The notes beneath the pieces are model-generated. The model was not told where the DNA came from. It worked only from the letters and a program-made list of their open reading frames with translations, and made no database searches. Source: Methanoregula sp. UBA247 (GTDB lineage Archaea; Halobacteriota; Methanomicrobia; Methanomicrobiales; Methanospirillaceae). Taken from it: a stretch of 27,045 nucleotides of DNA. Location of the stretch: NCBI GenBank assembly GCA_002495055.1, contig DADR01000037.1, positions 1 through 27,045 on the forward strand, read 5' to 3'. The translations under genes were made by a program, and so were the position numbers. Below, one piece after another: positions 20,114-27,045 of the stretch; the first letter of the stretch is position 1, and the number at the start of each line of letters is the position of its first letter.

Positions 20114-21338
20114 GGGCACTCCGGGTCCTGAAGCACTCCGTAACTTCGTATCCTGCACGTATTGATCCCTCCATACTTCTTTCGGGGTAATTTGTCCGGG
20201 AAAACATCCCTGCCATAAATAATCCCTTTTGTTCATATGCAGGGATGAGATTGCGGTATCCCGTTGTGTACACTGGACCCGCCCAGGGATCGACTGCCAT
20301 TTTATGCCAGTGGATCTCATCCCTGGCAACAGAAAACCGGGTACAAAAATCCTCAAGCATCCGGGCATCCAGTCGTGGCGGGGTTGTGCCGGTAAAGTAG
20401 GATGCCAGGTACACAATATGTTCGCCATATCTGCTGAAAGGAATAAAATTAGTATGGGTCACTACCGCACCATAAGGAGCTGTATCTTTCATATTCAGCC
20501 AGTAAATGCCTCCTGTCACCTCCCGTTCTGTGGCGAGCGTCATACATGCAGCACCCTGATAGGGGATAAGGGGCAGTACCGGTCCGCCAATTTTTTCAAG
20601 TTCCTGGGGTGGGATGGTAGAAATAATCGCATCATAACGGGTACCATTGGCCTCCCATGCTCCGTTTTTGTGAAAAACTGATGAAACCGGGGATTGTTTC
20701 TGAATCACTCCGCCTTTGGTAACAATTGATTTTTCCAAAGCATCGATGAGCAGGTGAAATCCCCCGTTCATATATCCCAGATGTTCTCCGGCAATCCCCC
20801 GGTCTGAACGAATTGCAATCCGGCTGAATAACCAGGCTGCAGAAACTTCATTCCTCCGATCCCCAAACTTACTTTTCAGGAGTGGTTCAAAAAAAGATGA
20901 ATAGATTTTTTTTCCGAGATGCTGGATTATATATTCATCTGCCGTGATCTCATCAAGCGGTTTAAGATCTGTTTTTTTTGCCAGGACCGTAAGTCTTGCG
21001 AGTTTCACTTTGTCAATAAACGAGAGTTTCGGATAGAGCAGGATCTGCAGGGGTGTGTTCAGCGGATAGATCTTGTTTCCGGCAAAATATCCGGTCGTGC
21101 CCGTTTTCCATTCAATCTTATGGGAAAGGCCCATATCAGTAATCAACGCAAAAAGACTGGTGTCTCCGGAAAAACAGTGATGATAATATTTTTCGATCCA
21201 GTAATCGTTGACATTATATGACGAAAGGCAACCCCCAAGGGAGGGCATTTTTTCAAAAAGGTCAACCTCATGCTCCTGCACCAGCCTGCTGGCAGCAACA
21301 AGTCCTGTCAATCCCCCCCCGATAATCCCGATCTTCAT
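20100..21338 (-). CDS. FAD-dependent oxidoreductase (amine oxidase/protoporphyrinogen oxidase-like)
   Basis: This 412-residue protein begins with the Rossmann dinucleotide motif IGIIGGGLTGLVAA and the GG doublet SLGGCLSSY that continues the FAD-binding site. Further family blocks include FEPLLKSKFGD and a C-terminal FAD motif (GLFMAGMFSRTNYP, then SIRAGYEV). Such proteins oxidise amines, porphyrinogens or polyprenyl/carotenoid substrates. Given the operon with a dolichyl-phosphate glycosyltransferase, a lipid or sugar substrate is plausible but not shown. It is the first gene of this minus-strand operon. Confidence 0.87.
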   Translation of the reverse strand: MKIGIIGGGLTGLVAASRLVQEHEVDLFEKMPSLGGCLSSYNVNDYWIEKYYHHCFSGDTSLFALITDMGLSHKIEWKTGTTGYFAGNKIYPLNTPLQILLYPKLSFIDKVKLARLTVLAKKTDLKPLDEITADEYIIQHLGKKIYSSFFEPLLKSKFGDRRNEVSAAWLFSRIAIRSDRGIAGEHLGYMNGGFHLLIDALEKSIVTKGGVIQKQSPVSSVFHKNGAWEANGTRYDAIISTIPPQELEKIGGPVLPLIPYQGAACMTLATEREVTGGIYWLNMKDTAPYGAVVTHTNFIPFSRYGEHIVYLASYFTGTTPPRLDARMLEDFCTRFSVARDEIHWHKMAVDPWAGPVYTTGYRNLIPAYEQKGLFMAGMFSRTNYPERSMEGSIRAGYEVTECFRTRSAHGRT

Positions 21339-21382
21339 GATAAGTATTCTATAGTATTTTTCAGGGCGAAATGAAAAAGGCT

Positions 21383-21395
21383 CCGTATACTACGG
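21383..21395. promoter_or_regulatory. Inverted repeat in the divergent promoter region
   Basis: CCGTA and TACGG flank a 3-nt spacer between the FAD oxidoreductase gene (minus) and cetZ (plus). The 193-nt region holds promoters for both directions; for cetZ, AT-rich TTAAAAG blocks lie at 21476-21491 and a GGATGGTG ribosome binding site at 21516-21523. The repeat could bind a shared regulator. Confidence 0.3.
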
Positions 21396-21531
21396 TAAAT
21401 CCGTATTTCACCCTCGGAGAATCTATAAGAAAGTTTTTGTATTGCCGAAATAAACGGTTATAACAGCAAAAGGACTTAAAAGAATTAAAAGAAAGTTATT
21501 ATCTGTCAGCCCATTGGATGGTGTCAACTAG

Positions 21532-22710
21532 ATGCGCGTGTTTTTCATAGGTTTTGGTCAAGCGGGCGGTAAAATTGTCGATATGTTTATCGATCAGGAT
21601 AAAAAACTCGGAACAAACAGTTTCAGAGGGATTGCTGTCAATACTGCACGAACTGACCTGATGGGATTAAAAAATGTCGATATGAAAGACCGGATCCTTA
21701 TTGGGCAGACCATGCTTAAAGGTCATGGTGTGGGAACTGACAATGTAACGGGAGCCCGGGTAACGGCTGATGAAATTGACAGCATTATCAGCGCCATTGA
21801 TATCAGGGGCACCCATGATATTGACGCGTTTGTAATCGTTGCCGGACTTGGAGGAGGAACAGGTTCCGGGGGTTCACCGGTGCTGGCACGACATCTTAAA
21901 CGCATATACCGTGAACCGGTCTATGCATTGGGAATTATTCCTGCACCGGAAGAAGGACGGCTGTACTCGTATAATGCAGCCCGAAGTCTGACCACGCTTG
22001 TCAATGAATGTGATAACACTTTTATTTTTGACAACAGTGCGTGGAAAAATGAGGGCGAAAGCGTAAAAAGTGCATTCCAGCGCCTGAACAACGAAGTAGT
22101 CCGAAGGTTCAGCGTGCTATTCCGGGCGGGTGAAGTTAGCAAAATGGGCGTTGGTGAGATGGTTGTGGACTCCAGTGAAATTATTAACACGTTACGGGGT
22201 GGAGGTATCACTTCTGTGGGATATGCGATTAGCGAAGTGATGAGCAAGCAAACGAGAAAGAAACGAGGAATCCTCAGAAATCTGAAGGACAAATTCGGTA
22301 AGAAGCAAGAGGCAAACGAAGAAGTCCTGCTCGGAGAGGATAAATCCGCAAAAGTTGTCTCTCTTGTACGCCGGGCGATGCTCGGGCGGCTGACCCTTCC
22401 CTGTGATTATTCTACTGCAGAGCGAGCCTTGGTACTGCTTGCAGGTCCTCCGGATGAAATGGATCGTAAAGGTGTTGAAAAAGCGAAAAGCTGGGTCGAA
22501 GAGAATATTGCAGGTGTCGAAGTACGGGGTGGCGATTACCCGGTCAATAGTGATTATGTTGCAGCTGTAGTGATGCTGGCTACGGTTGGAAATGCACCGA
22601 GAATCAAAGAGCTTCTCGATATTGCAAAAGAGACCAAGGAAGATGTTATAAAGTCCAAGGAGAAAAAATCAACTATGTTCGAAGAAGGTATAGATCCATT
22701 ATTTGAGTGA
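21532..22710 (+). CDS. cetZ: Tubulin-like protein CetZ
   Basis: CetZ proteins are archaeal GTPases of the tubulin/FtsZ superfamily that shape cells; the best-studied ones control rod form and motility in haloarchaea. This 392-residue protein has the N-terminal FIGFGQAGGKI loop, the tubulin signature GLGGGTGSGGSP (about 105-116), the NTARTDL switch region and GIIPAPEEGRLYSYNA. The insert with many basic residues (SKQTRKKRGILRNLKDKFGKKQ, about 240-265) is a variable loop. The GTP-binding residues look intact. It is followed after 8 nt by a secreted membrane protein gene in the same direction, so both are probably co-transcribed. Confidence 0.92.
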   Translation: MRVFFIGFGQAGGKIVDMFIDQDKKLGTNSFRGIAVNTARTDLMGLKNVDMKDRILIGQTMLKGHGVGTDNVTGARVTADEIDSIISAIDIRGTHDIDAFVIVAGLGGGTGSGGSPVLARHLKRIYREPVYALGIIPAPEEGRLYSYNAARSLTTLVNECDNTFIFDNSAWKNEGESVKSAFQRLNNEVVRRFSVLFRAGEVSKMGVGEMVVDSSEIINTLRGGGITSVGYAISEVMSKQTRKKRGILRNLKDKFGKKQEANEEVLLGEDKSAKVVSLVRRAMLGRLTLPCDYSTAERALVLLAGPPDEMDRKGVEKAKSWVEENIAGVEVRGGDYPVNSDYVAAVVMLATVGNAPRIKELLDIAKETKEDVIKSKEKKSTMFEEGIDPLFE

Positions 22711-22718
22711 GGTTTACC

Positions 22719-23822
22719 ATGAAGGGATTTTTGAAATGGACTGTTTTCGTACTATTACTTATATGCTGCATTCACACCGTATCTGCATTTTCTGTAGAAT
22801 CGGTCTCTATTGATCCTTCAGGATCCTTGACTCCAAATACTCCGGTAACGGTTTCATTCAAGATTGAAGCTGAAGATTTCACTTCTGATGATGAGATACA
22901 AATATTTACGGATCTCGAAAAACCAAAATGGACATATACAATCATTGTAAATGGCATTGAAAATTTACGACCGGTGGAGGGAGGACGTACCCTTACGATC
23001 AGTGGTTTTGAGCTTAGCTATAAGTCAGGCGATGAAGTCGTCGTGCGTGTTACGCTGGAAGGTGTCGCTCCTTCTGTGGAAACAACTTCCGACAAAACGT
23101 TGGTCCGGGTTACAGAATATAATGACAACAAAGCAATTACAAGTTCGCAGGTTGAAAAAACCGCACTGGTGATCAACTCCGGTGAGGTAACTTCAACTAT
23201 TGAGTCGAGTGATGCAGCGCTTCAGGTGTACCGGACTCACATCGATGAGAAAGCTGCTCTGGGTATTGATACGTCTGCCGCAGAGGCAAAATATAATGAA
23301 GCAAACCAGAAAATAAGTTCCGCCCGATCCCGTCCGTCAAATGAGTATGCCGCAGCAACGGAGGATCTCAAAGCAGCGGCAGCTGCTACAACGGATGGAG
23401 AAACAGCCTTAGATAAAGCATGGGCAGAACATGAAGTTGCAGCAGCTCAGGTGCCTATCAACAATGTCGATGCCATTATCGCCTGGTTTAAAGGAAACGC
23501 CAGCACGGCTAACGATCAGCAACTCTCGACAATTATTACCAAACGTGAAGTTGCCGTGAGTTATATATCAACTGCAAATGACGATATTGTCGATGGTAAT
23601 TATGCTCAGGCCCGTCAGAAGGCACAAGATGCCTTTTTAAAAGGAAATGAATCCTATACCGAAGCACTCGCACGACAAAAACAGCTGGGATCAGGATGGA
23701 GCCTTCCTATCCCTAAAATAAATAGTACGGTTGGTATTATTATCGCTGTAGTTGCAATTATTTTAATTGTGGTAGGTGTTATTATCTACCGTAAGCGTTC
23801 CCAATGGGATGAACTCGGTTAA
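22719..23822 (+). CDS. Secreted, membrane-anchored coiled-coil protein, cetZ partner gene
   Basis: From ATG 22719 this protein has 367 residues. A GAGGT site overlaps the cetZ stop and precedes this ATG by 5-6 nt. It has a signal peptide (about 1-23), a beta-rich Ig-like N-terminal domain (to about residue 145), and a long Ala/Glu/Lys helical region with several weak repeats, each containing AAxA-type helices (about 150-320). It ends with a transmembrane helix (about 332-354) and a short basic cytoplasmic tail (YRKRSQWDELG). The body is outside the cell and only the tail could reach CetZ. No family is recognised. Confidence 0.8.
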   Translation: MKGFLKWTVFVLLLICCIHTVSAFSVESVSIDPSGSLTPNTPVTVSFKIEAEDFTSDDEIQIFTDLEKPKWTYTIIVNGIENLRPVEGGRTLTISGFELSYKSGDEVVVRVTLEGVAPSVETTSDKTLVRVTEYNDNKAITSSQVEKTALVINSGEVTSTIESSDAALQVYRTHIDEKAALGIDTSAAEAKYNEANQKISSARSRPSNEYAAATEDLKAAAAATTDGETALDKAWAEHEVAAAQVPINNVDAIIAWFKGNASTANDQQLSTIITKREVAVSYISTANDDIVDGNYAQARQKAQDAFLKGNESYTEALARQKQLGSGWSLPIPKINSTVGIIIAVVAIILIVVGVIIYRKRSQWDELG

Positions 23823-23884
23823 TATCTCCAATAATCCTATAATTTCTCTTTTATCTTTGAGATATACTGCGAGTTTAGTCCCCA

Positions 23885-23893
23885 TTTTTTTTT
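23885..23893 (+). terminator. T-run terminator after the cetZ operon
   Basis: A run of nine T lies 62 nt after the last stop of the cetZ operon. The rest of the 230-nt gap to the convergent gene at 24056 shows no gene or clear repeat. Confidence 0.4.
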
Positions 23894-24055
23894 ACAATTT
23901 TGGCGAGGTGGGTATACTCTTTTAGTCCCTGTCGCGAATGGGGGTAGCCGATGATCCACGGGAGCTTCTGATTGTTCCTTTAGATTTGGAAATCGTCGCA
24001 TCTCATAATAATTTTCTGGTGTTAAAAAAGGTTAAAATGGATTTGTTATGAATTA

Positions 24056-25693
24056 TCATGAAACCCTTTGGGGAGTAAAGACATCGATATTGATGCTACC
24101 CATTTTGCCATCCCGACGGAGATAATAATCGATCAGACGGTTCTCATTGTCATACCACGAGAACCAGTAACCCAGTTTGTATGTTTTCTTATCGTACCCC
24201 TGAATTGACGGATAGCTTGCAGCATCATGGAGAATTATTACACCAGGATTATCCAGTGTAAGAGACTCTTCGTCCGTAACATCACCGTAAAATTTTATTT
24301 TTTTCCAGCGCTCGCCCCGATAATACCAGGGAAGCGGCCAGTAATTCTTCGATGCAATAACAATATTGCCGGAAGCATCGATAAGCTGCATCACCTCACG
24401 AAGATCTTCAGAATTCTGTACCTGGACGATCGGTTCATTGATATCGGCAGGTACGAATGCAACATGCCATGTCATGAGCATAAGGAACATGCATCCGATA
24501 ATGGCAAATACTATTTTTTGCCAGTTTATCTTATACACTGCAATAAAGCACAGAGGGAGCAGCTGGGGGATGATCAGCCAAGGCACCTTCTCACCAACAA
24601 TTGCATAAAAAGCCATAATCAGGATCATCCAATAAATACAGAACCTGAAGAAATCATCTGATTTGGAATAGCCGGGTTTCTGAGTTTTTAACTGCTGCAG
24701 GCTCAAAGCGGCCAGTTCAGAAACAGGGATTGTCGAATTGCGATATTTTAACCGGTGTTTGAACCGGGTTATGCAGAGGGATGGATTAAAACCCTTCAAC
24801 AGGAACTGAAGTGTTCCGATAATACCGAGAATAAAAATCGGCAATTCGTAGAGAAGAAAAAGCGGGATATAAAAGAACCAGGGTCCTCCTAACCGCTGCT
24901 GGTTATGCATTGCAGTCCAGTGCTCAACAGCCCTGTACCAGCCAGTTGTATTCAAAACGAAATTCTGGCCGATGAGAGTATCGATATGAGCCCCGAATGC
25001 TGAATACATGACACTCATGATGGCAAAGACAACAAATGCACCGAGAATCACATCATACTTCCAGCCCCGGGGGAGTCGGAATGTCCCCTTCCAGATGGCA
25101 TAGATAAAAAAAGATGCAAAGATAAGAATGATAACCGGCATCTCTTCCTTGCAGCAGAGCCCCCCGGCTGCAGCTATTGCTGCGATGATCGCAAATCTCG
25201 TTAGTCCGTATTCGAAATAATATAAAATGGCTACAAGGAGGAGGAGCGAGAAAAAGAGCATGAAGATATCATGCCGCAGAAAGCGTGAGAAGTATACCAT
25301 ATCCGGAGAAAGCGCAAGAAGGAGAGCTGCGAAGATAGTCTGTTTTTTATCGATATATCCAATACGGTAGATACAATACACAAGGGGAATGAGCATTGTT
25401 CCAAAAAGTGAAGGGAGTAACCGGGCTACGAGATCTGAATCTCCAAAAAGATGGAACATACCAGCAGTAACGTAGTAGAGAAATGGTCCGTGATAACTGG
25501 GATCATATACCCAACCACCTGTTGTCAGCAATTCATAAGAAAACCACGAATGAATTGCTTCATCATGGTGAAGCAACTTGAGATCAAGCTGCCAGAAACG
25601 TAAAAAAATCGTAAGTAAGAATATTAAAAAGAAAATTCTTTCAAATGAAAAAAAAAGTCTGATTTTATGGGAAAATTCAGCGGCCTGCTGCAC
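24056..25693 (-). CDS. Agl23-like GT-C membrane protein (flippase-activity-associated)
   Basis: This 545-residue protein has about ten transmembrane helices. The first external loop carries the acidic GT-C motif LLHHDEAIHSW (D44, E45). Further blocks include YDPSYHGPFLYYV, LLALSPDMVYFSRFLRHDI and a soluble C-terminal domain. It matches the archaeal TIGR03663-type family named after Agl23, thought to act in N-glycosylation at the outer face of the membrane. GTG 25693 is the start because the AGGTG site lies just before it, and the frame begins 9 nt after the S10 stop. Co-transcription with EF-1alpha and S10 is therefore likely. Confidence 0.88.
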   Translation of the reverse strand: MQQAAEFSHKIRLFFSFERIFFLIFLLTIFLRFWQLDLKLLHHDEAIHSWFSYELLTTGGWVYDPSYHGPFLYYVTAGMFHLFGDSDLVARLLPSLFGTMLIPLVYCIYRIGYIDKKQTIFAALLLALSPDMVYFSRFLRHDIFMLFFSLLLLVAILYYFEYGLTRFAIIAAIAAAGGLCCKEEMPVIILIFASFFIYAIWKGTFRLPRGWKYDVILGAFVVFAIMSVMYSAFGAHIDTLIGQNFVLNTTGWYRAVEHWTAMHNQQRLGGPWFFYIPLFLLYELPIFILGIIGTLQFLLKGFNPSLCITRFKHRLKYRNSTIPVSELAALSLQQLKTQKPGYSKSDDFFRFCIYWMILIMAFYAIVGEKVPWLIIPQLLPLCFIAVYKINWQKIVFAIIGCMFLMLMTWHVAFVPADINEPIVQVQNSEDLREVMQLIDASGNIVIASKNYWPLPWYYRGERWKKIKFYGDVTDEESLTLDNPGVIILHDAASYPSIQGYDKKTYKLGYWFSWYDNENRLIDYYLRRDGKMGSINIDVFTPQRVS

Positions 25694-25702
25694 GCCGCAC
25701 CT

Positions 25703-26011
25703 TCAACTCTCTAATACAATTTCGATACCGATATCTTTTGGAACCTGAATACGCATGAGCTGCCTTAGTGCCCGTTCATCTGCATCGATATCTATCAGGC
25801 GTTTATGAATACGCATCTGCCAGCGGTCCCATGAAGCGGTCCCCTCCCCATCAGGGCTCTTGCGGATCGGTACAACCAACCGTTTTGTTGGGAGTGGTAT
25901 CGGACCAGCCAGATTTACACCTGTGCGTTCTGCTATCTCGCGGATTCTGTCACAGACCATCTCTACTTTATTAAAATCAGTACCTGTCAGGCGAATTCTG
26001 GCTTTTTGCAT
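25703..26011 (-). CDS. rps10: 30S ribosomal protein S10
   Basis: This 102-residue protein has the archaeal uS10 sequence: ARIRLTGTDFNKVEMVCDRI, GPIPLPTKRLVVPIRKSPDG and the C-terminal RIQVPKDIGIEI. It follows the EF-1alpha gene by 18 nt. The tuf-rps10 order is standard in archaea. Confidence 0.97.
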   Translation of the reverse strand: MQKARIRLTGTDFNKVEMVCDRIREIAERTGVNLAGPIPLPTKRLVVPIRKSPDGEGTASWDRWQMRIHKRLIDIDADERALRQLMRIQVPKDIGIEIVLES

Positions 26012-26029
26012 GTTATTTCCACCAAAAAA

Positions 26030-27045
26030 TTATCTCATTTGTTTTGCCTGAATGGCGATACACATTCCGGCGGCGATCGTTGATCCCATATCCCGGACAG
26101 CAAATCTTCCCAGTTGCGGGAGCTCTTTGACCGTCTCAATGACCATAGGTTTTGTCGGTTTGACTACGACAATTGCAGCGTCACCCGTTTTGAGGAATGT
26201 GGGATTTTCCTCTTTGGTCTGACCTGAACGTGGATCAAGTTTCTTTTTGAGTTCCACGAATGTACATGCCGTCTGTGTTGTGTGGCAGTGGAAAACCGGG
26301 GTATACCCTACTGTAAGTGCACTTGGATGCTGGAGCACGACTATCTGTGCTGTAAATTCATCGGCAACGGTGGGGGGAGCTTCTGCTGGTCCACAGACAT
26401 CACCACGGCGGATATCTCCTTTTCCGATACCACGGACGTTGAAGCCGACGTTATCCCCCGGGACTGCCTGGGGAATTTCTTCATGGTGCATCTCGATGGA
26501 CTTGATTTCACCATCCTTATTGGCGGGCATGAATGAGACCTTCATTCCCTTTTTCATGATACCGGTTTCTACACGGCCGACAGGAACAGTGCCAATACCG
26601 CTAATGCTGTAAACATCCTGAATTGGCAGACGGAGTGGCTTATCAGTCGGTTTGTCAGGTGATTTGAACGTGTCGAGGGCAGGAATAAGGGCAAGACCTT
26701 TGTACCAGGGAGTTTCAGGGCTGATTACCTTAATATTCTGACCTCCCAGAGCGCTGATCGGGATGAAAAGAGTTTCGTCAGGTTTGTACCCTACCATTTT
26801 AATGAGATCGGAGAGGTCTTTCTTGACTTCATTGAAACGTTTCTCATCGAATTTTACTGCATCCATCTTATTGATTGCAATAATTATCTGGGTGATTCCA
26901 AGGGTTCTGGCGAGGAAGACATGTTCCTTTGTCTGCTCCATAACCCCATCAGGAGCTGCTACGACAAGAATTGCAGCATCAGCCTGGGATGCACCGGTGA
27001 TCATGTTCTTGACGAAGTCACGGTGTCCGGGGCAGTCCACGACCG
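26030..27045 (-). CDS. tuf: Elongation factor 1-alpha, C-terminal part
   Basis: EF-1alpha carries aminoacyl-tRNA to the ribosome with GTP. The frame is open to the window edge, so the P-loop and switch I are outside. Visible are switch II (DCPGHRDFVKNMITG), the guanine motif NKMD (IIAINKMDAVKF), domain 2 (SGIGTVPVGRVETG) and domain 3 (FAVRDMGSTIAAGMCI). About 337 of roughly 425 residues are present. The GTG at 27040 is an internal Val codon, not a start. The gene heads the tuf-rps10-agl23-like run. Confidence 0.96.
   Translation of the reverse strand, partial: VVDCPGHRDFVKNMITGASQADAAILVVAAPDGVMEQTKEHVFLARTLGITQIIIAINKMDAVKFDEKRFNEVKKDLSDLIKMVGYKPDETLFIPISALGGQNIKVISPETPWYKGLALIPALDTFKSPDKPTDKPLRLPIQDVYSISGIGTVPVGRVETGIMKKGMKVSFMPANKDGEIKSIEMHHEEIPQAVPGDNVGFNVRGIGKGDIRRGDVCGPAEAPPTVADEFTAQIVVLQHPSALTVGYTPVFHCHTTQTACTFVELKKKLDPRSGQTKEENPTFLKTGDAAIVVVKPTKPMVIETVKELPQLGRFAVRDMGSTIAAGMCIAIQAKQMR

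Noticed and set aside
1..27045. CRISPR array, tRNA or rRNA genes
   Set aside because: I saw no regularly spaced repeats, cloverleaf pattern or rRNA-like sequence. In particular the integration site is not a tRNA.

Overview
The window comes from a euryarchaeal methanogen, most likely of the order Methanomicrobiales (my inference). It opens with the 3' part of mch (methenyl-H4MPT cyclohydrolase, a methanogenesis enzyme). It carries archaeal ribosomal proteins (L7Ae, S28e, L24e, S10), EF-1alpha, a CetZ-type tubulin homologue and archaeal-type TATA boxes and Shine-Dalgarno sites. It also has a bacterial-type ruvC/ruvA/ruvB set. LAYOUT: 1-1172, mch (partial) and ruvC. 1160-9714, an integrated mobile element. 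9720-11322, ruvA and ruvB. 11401-16295, minus-strand housekeeping genes: a membrane protein, threonine synthase, a nitrilase-family amidase, a small membrane protein, MarC, then ndk-L24e-S28e-L7Ae. 16452-21338, a minus-strand envelope/glycosylation cluster: DUF2298-type membrane protein, UPF0104-type membrane protein, ALG5-like glycosyltransferase, FAD oxidoreductase. 21532-23822, cetZ and a secreted, membrane-anchored partner. 24056-27045, an Agl23-like GT-C protein, S10 and EF-1alpha (partial). THE ELEMENT: a 12-bp direct repeat lies exactly at the ruvC stop codon (1160-1171) and just before the ruvA start (9703-9714). Joining the two copies recreates a tight ruvC-ruvA-ruvB operon with a 4-nt ruvC-ruvA spacer. 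About 8.55 kb has therefore inserted at the 3' end of ruvC without damaging its protein. The element encodes a complete tyrosine integrase, a small Cys-rich protein, a tightly overlapping regulatory/replication cassette (RHH protein, 97-aa beta-rich protein, 46-aa peptide, P-loop ATPase with a C-terminal winged helix), an iteron-like array of TGTAAAT repeats, a minus-strand zinc-ribbon protein, and a packaging module (two unknown proteins, a zinc-finger/HTH small-terminase-like protein, and a large terminase split into separate ATPase and nuclease genes). Next come two tiny ORFs, a region rich in inverted repeats, ambiguous small minus-strand ORFs, a membrane-anchored HNH nuclease and a Cys-rich lipoprotein. 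I recognise no portal, capsid, protease or tail gene. The most interesting reading is an archaeal virus-satellite-like element: integrase, replication and DNA-packaging genes without structural genes. A decayed provirus is the main alternative. HOW IT FITS TOGETHER: the host genes are ordinary. The element is the accessory part, with lower GC, many short overlapping ORFs and its own promoters. It separates ruvAB from ruvC, so ruvAB may now depend on a promoter at the right end of the element.
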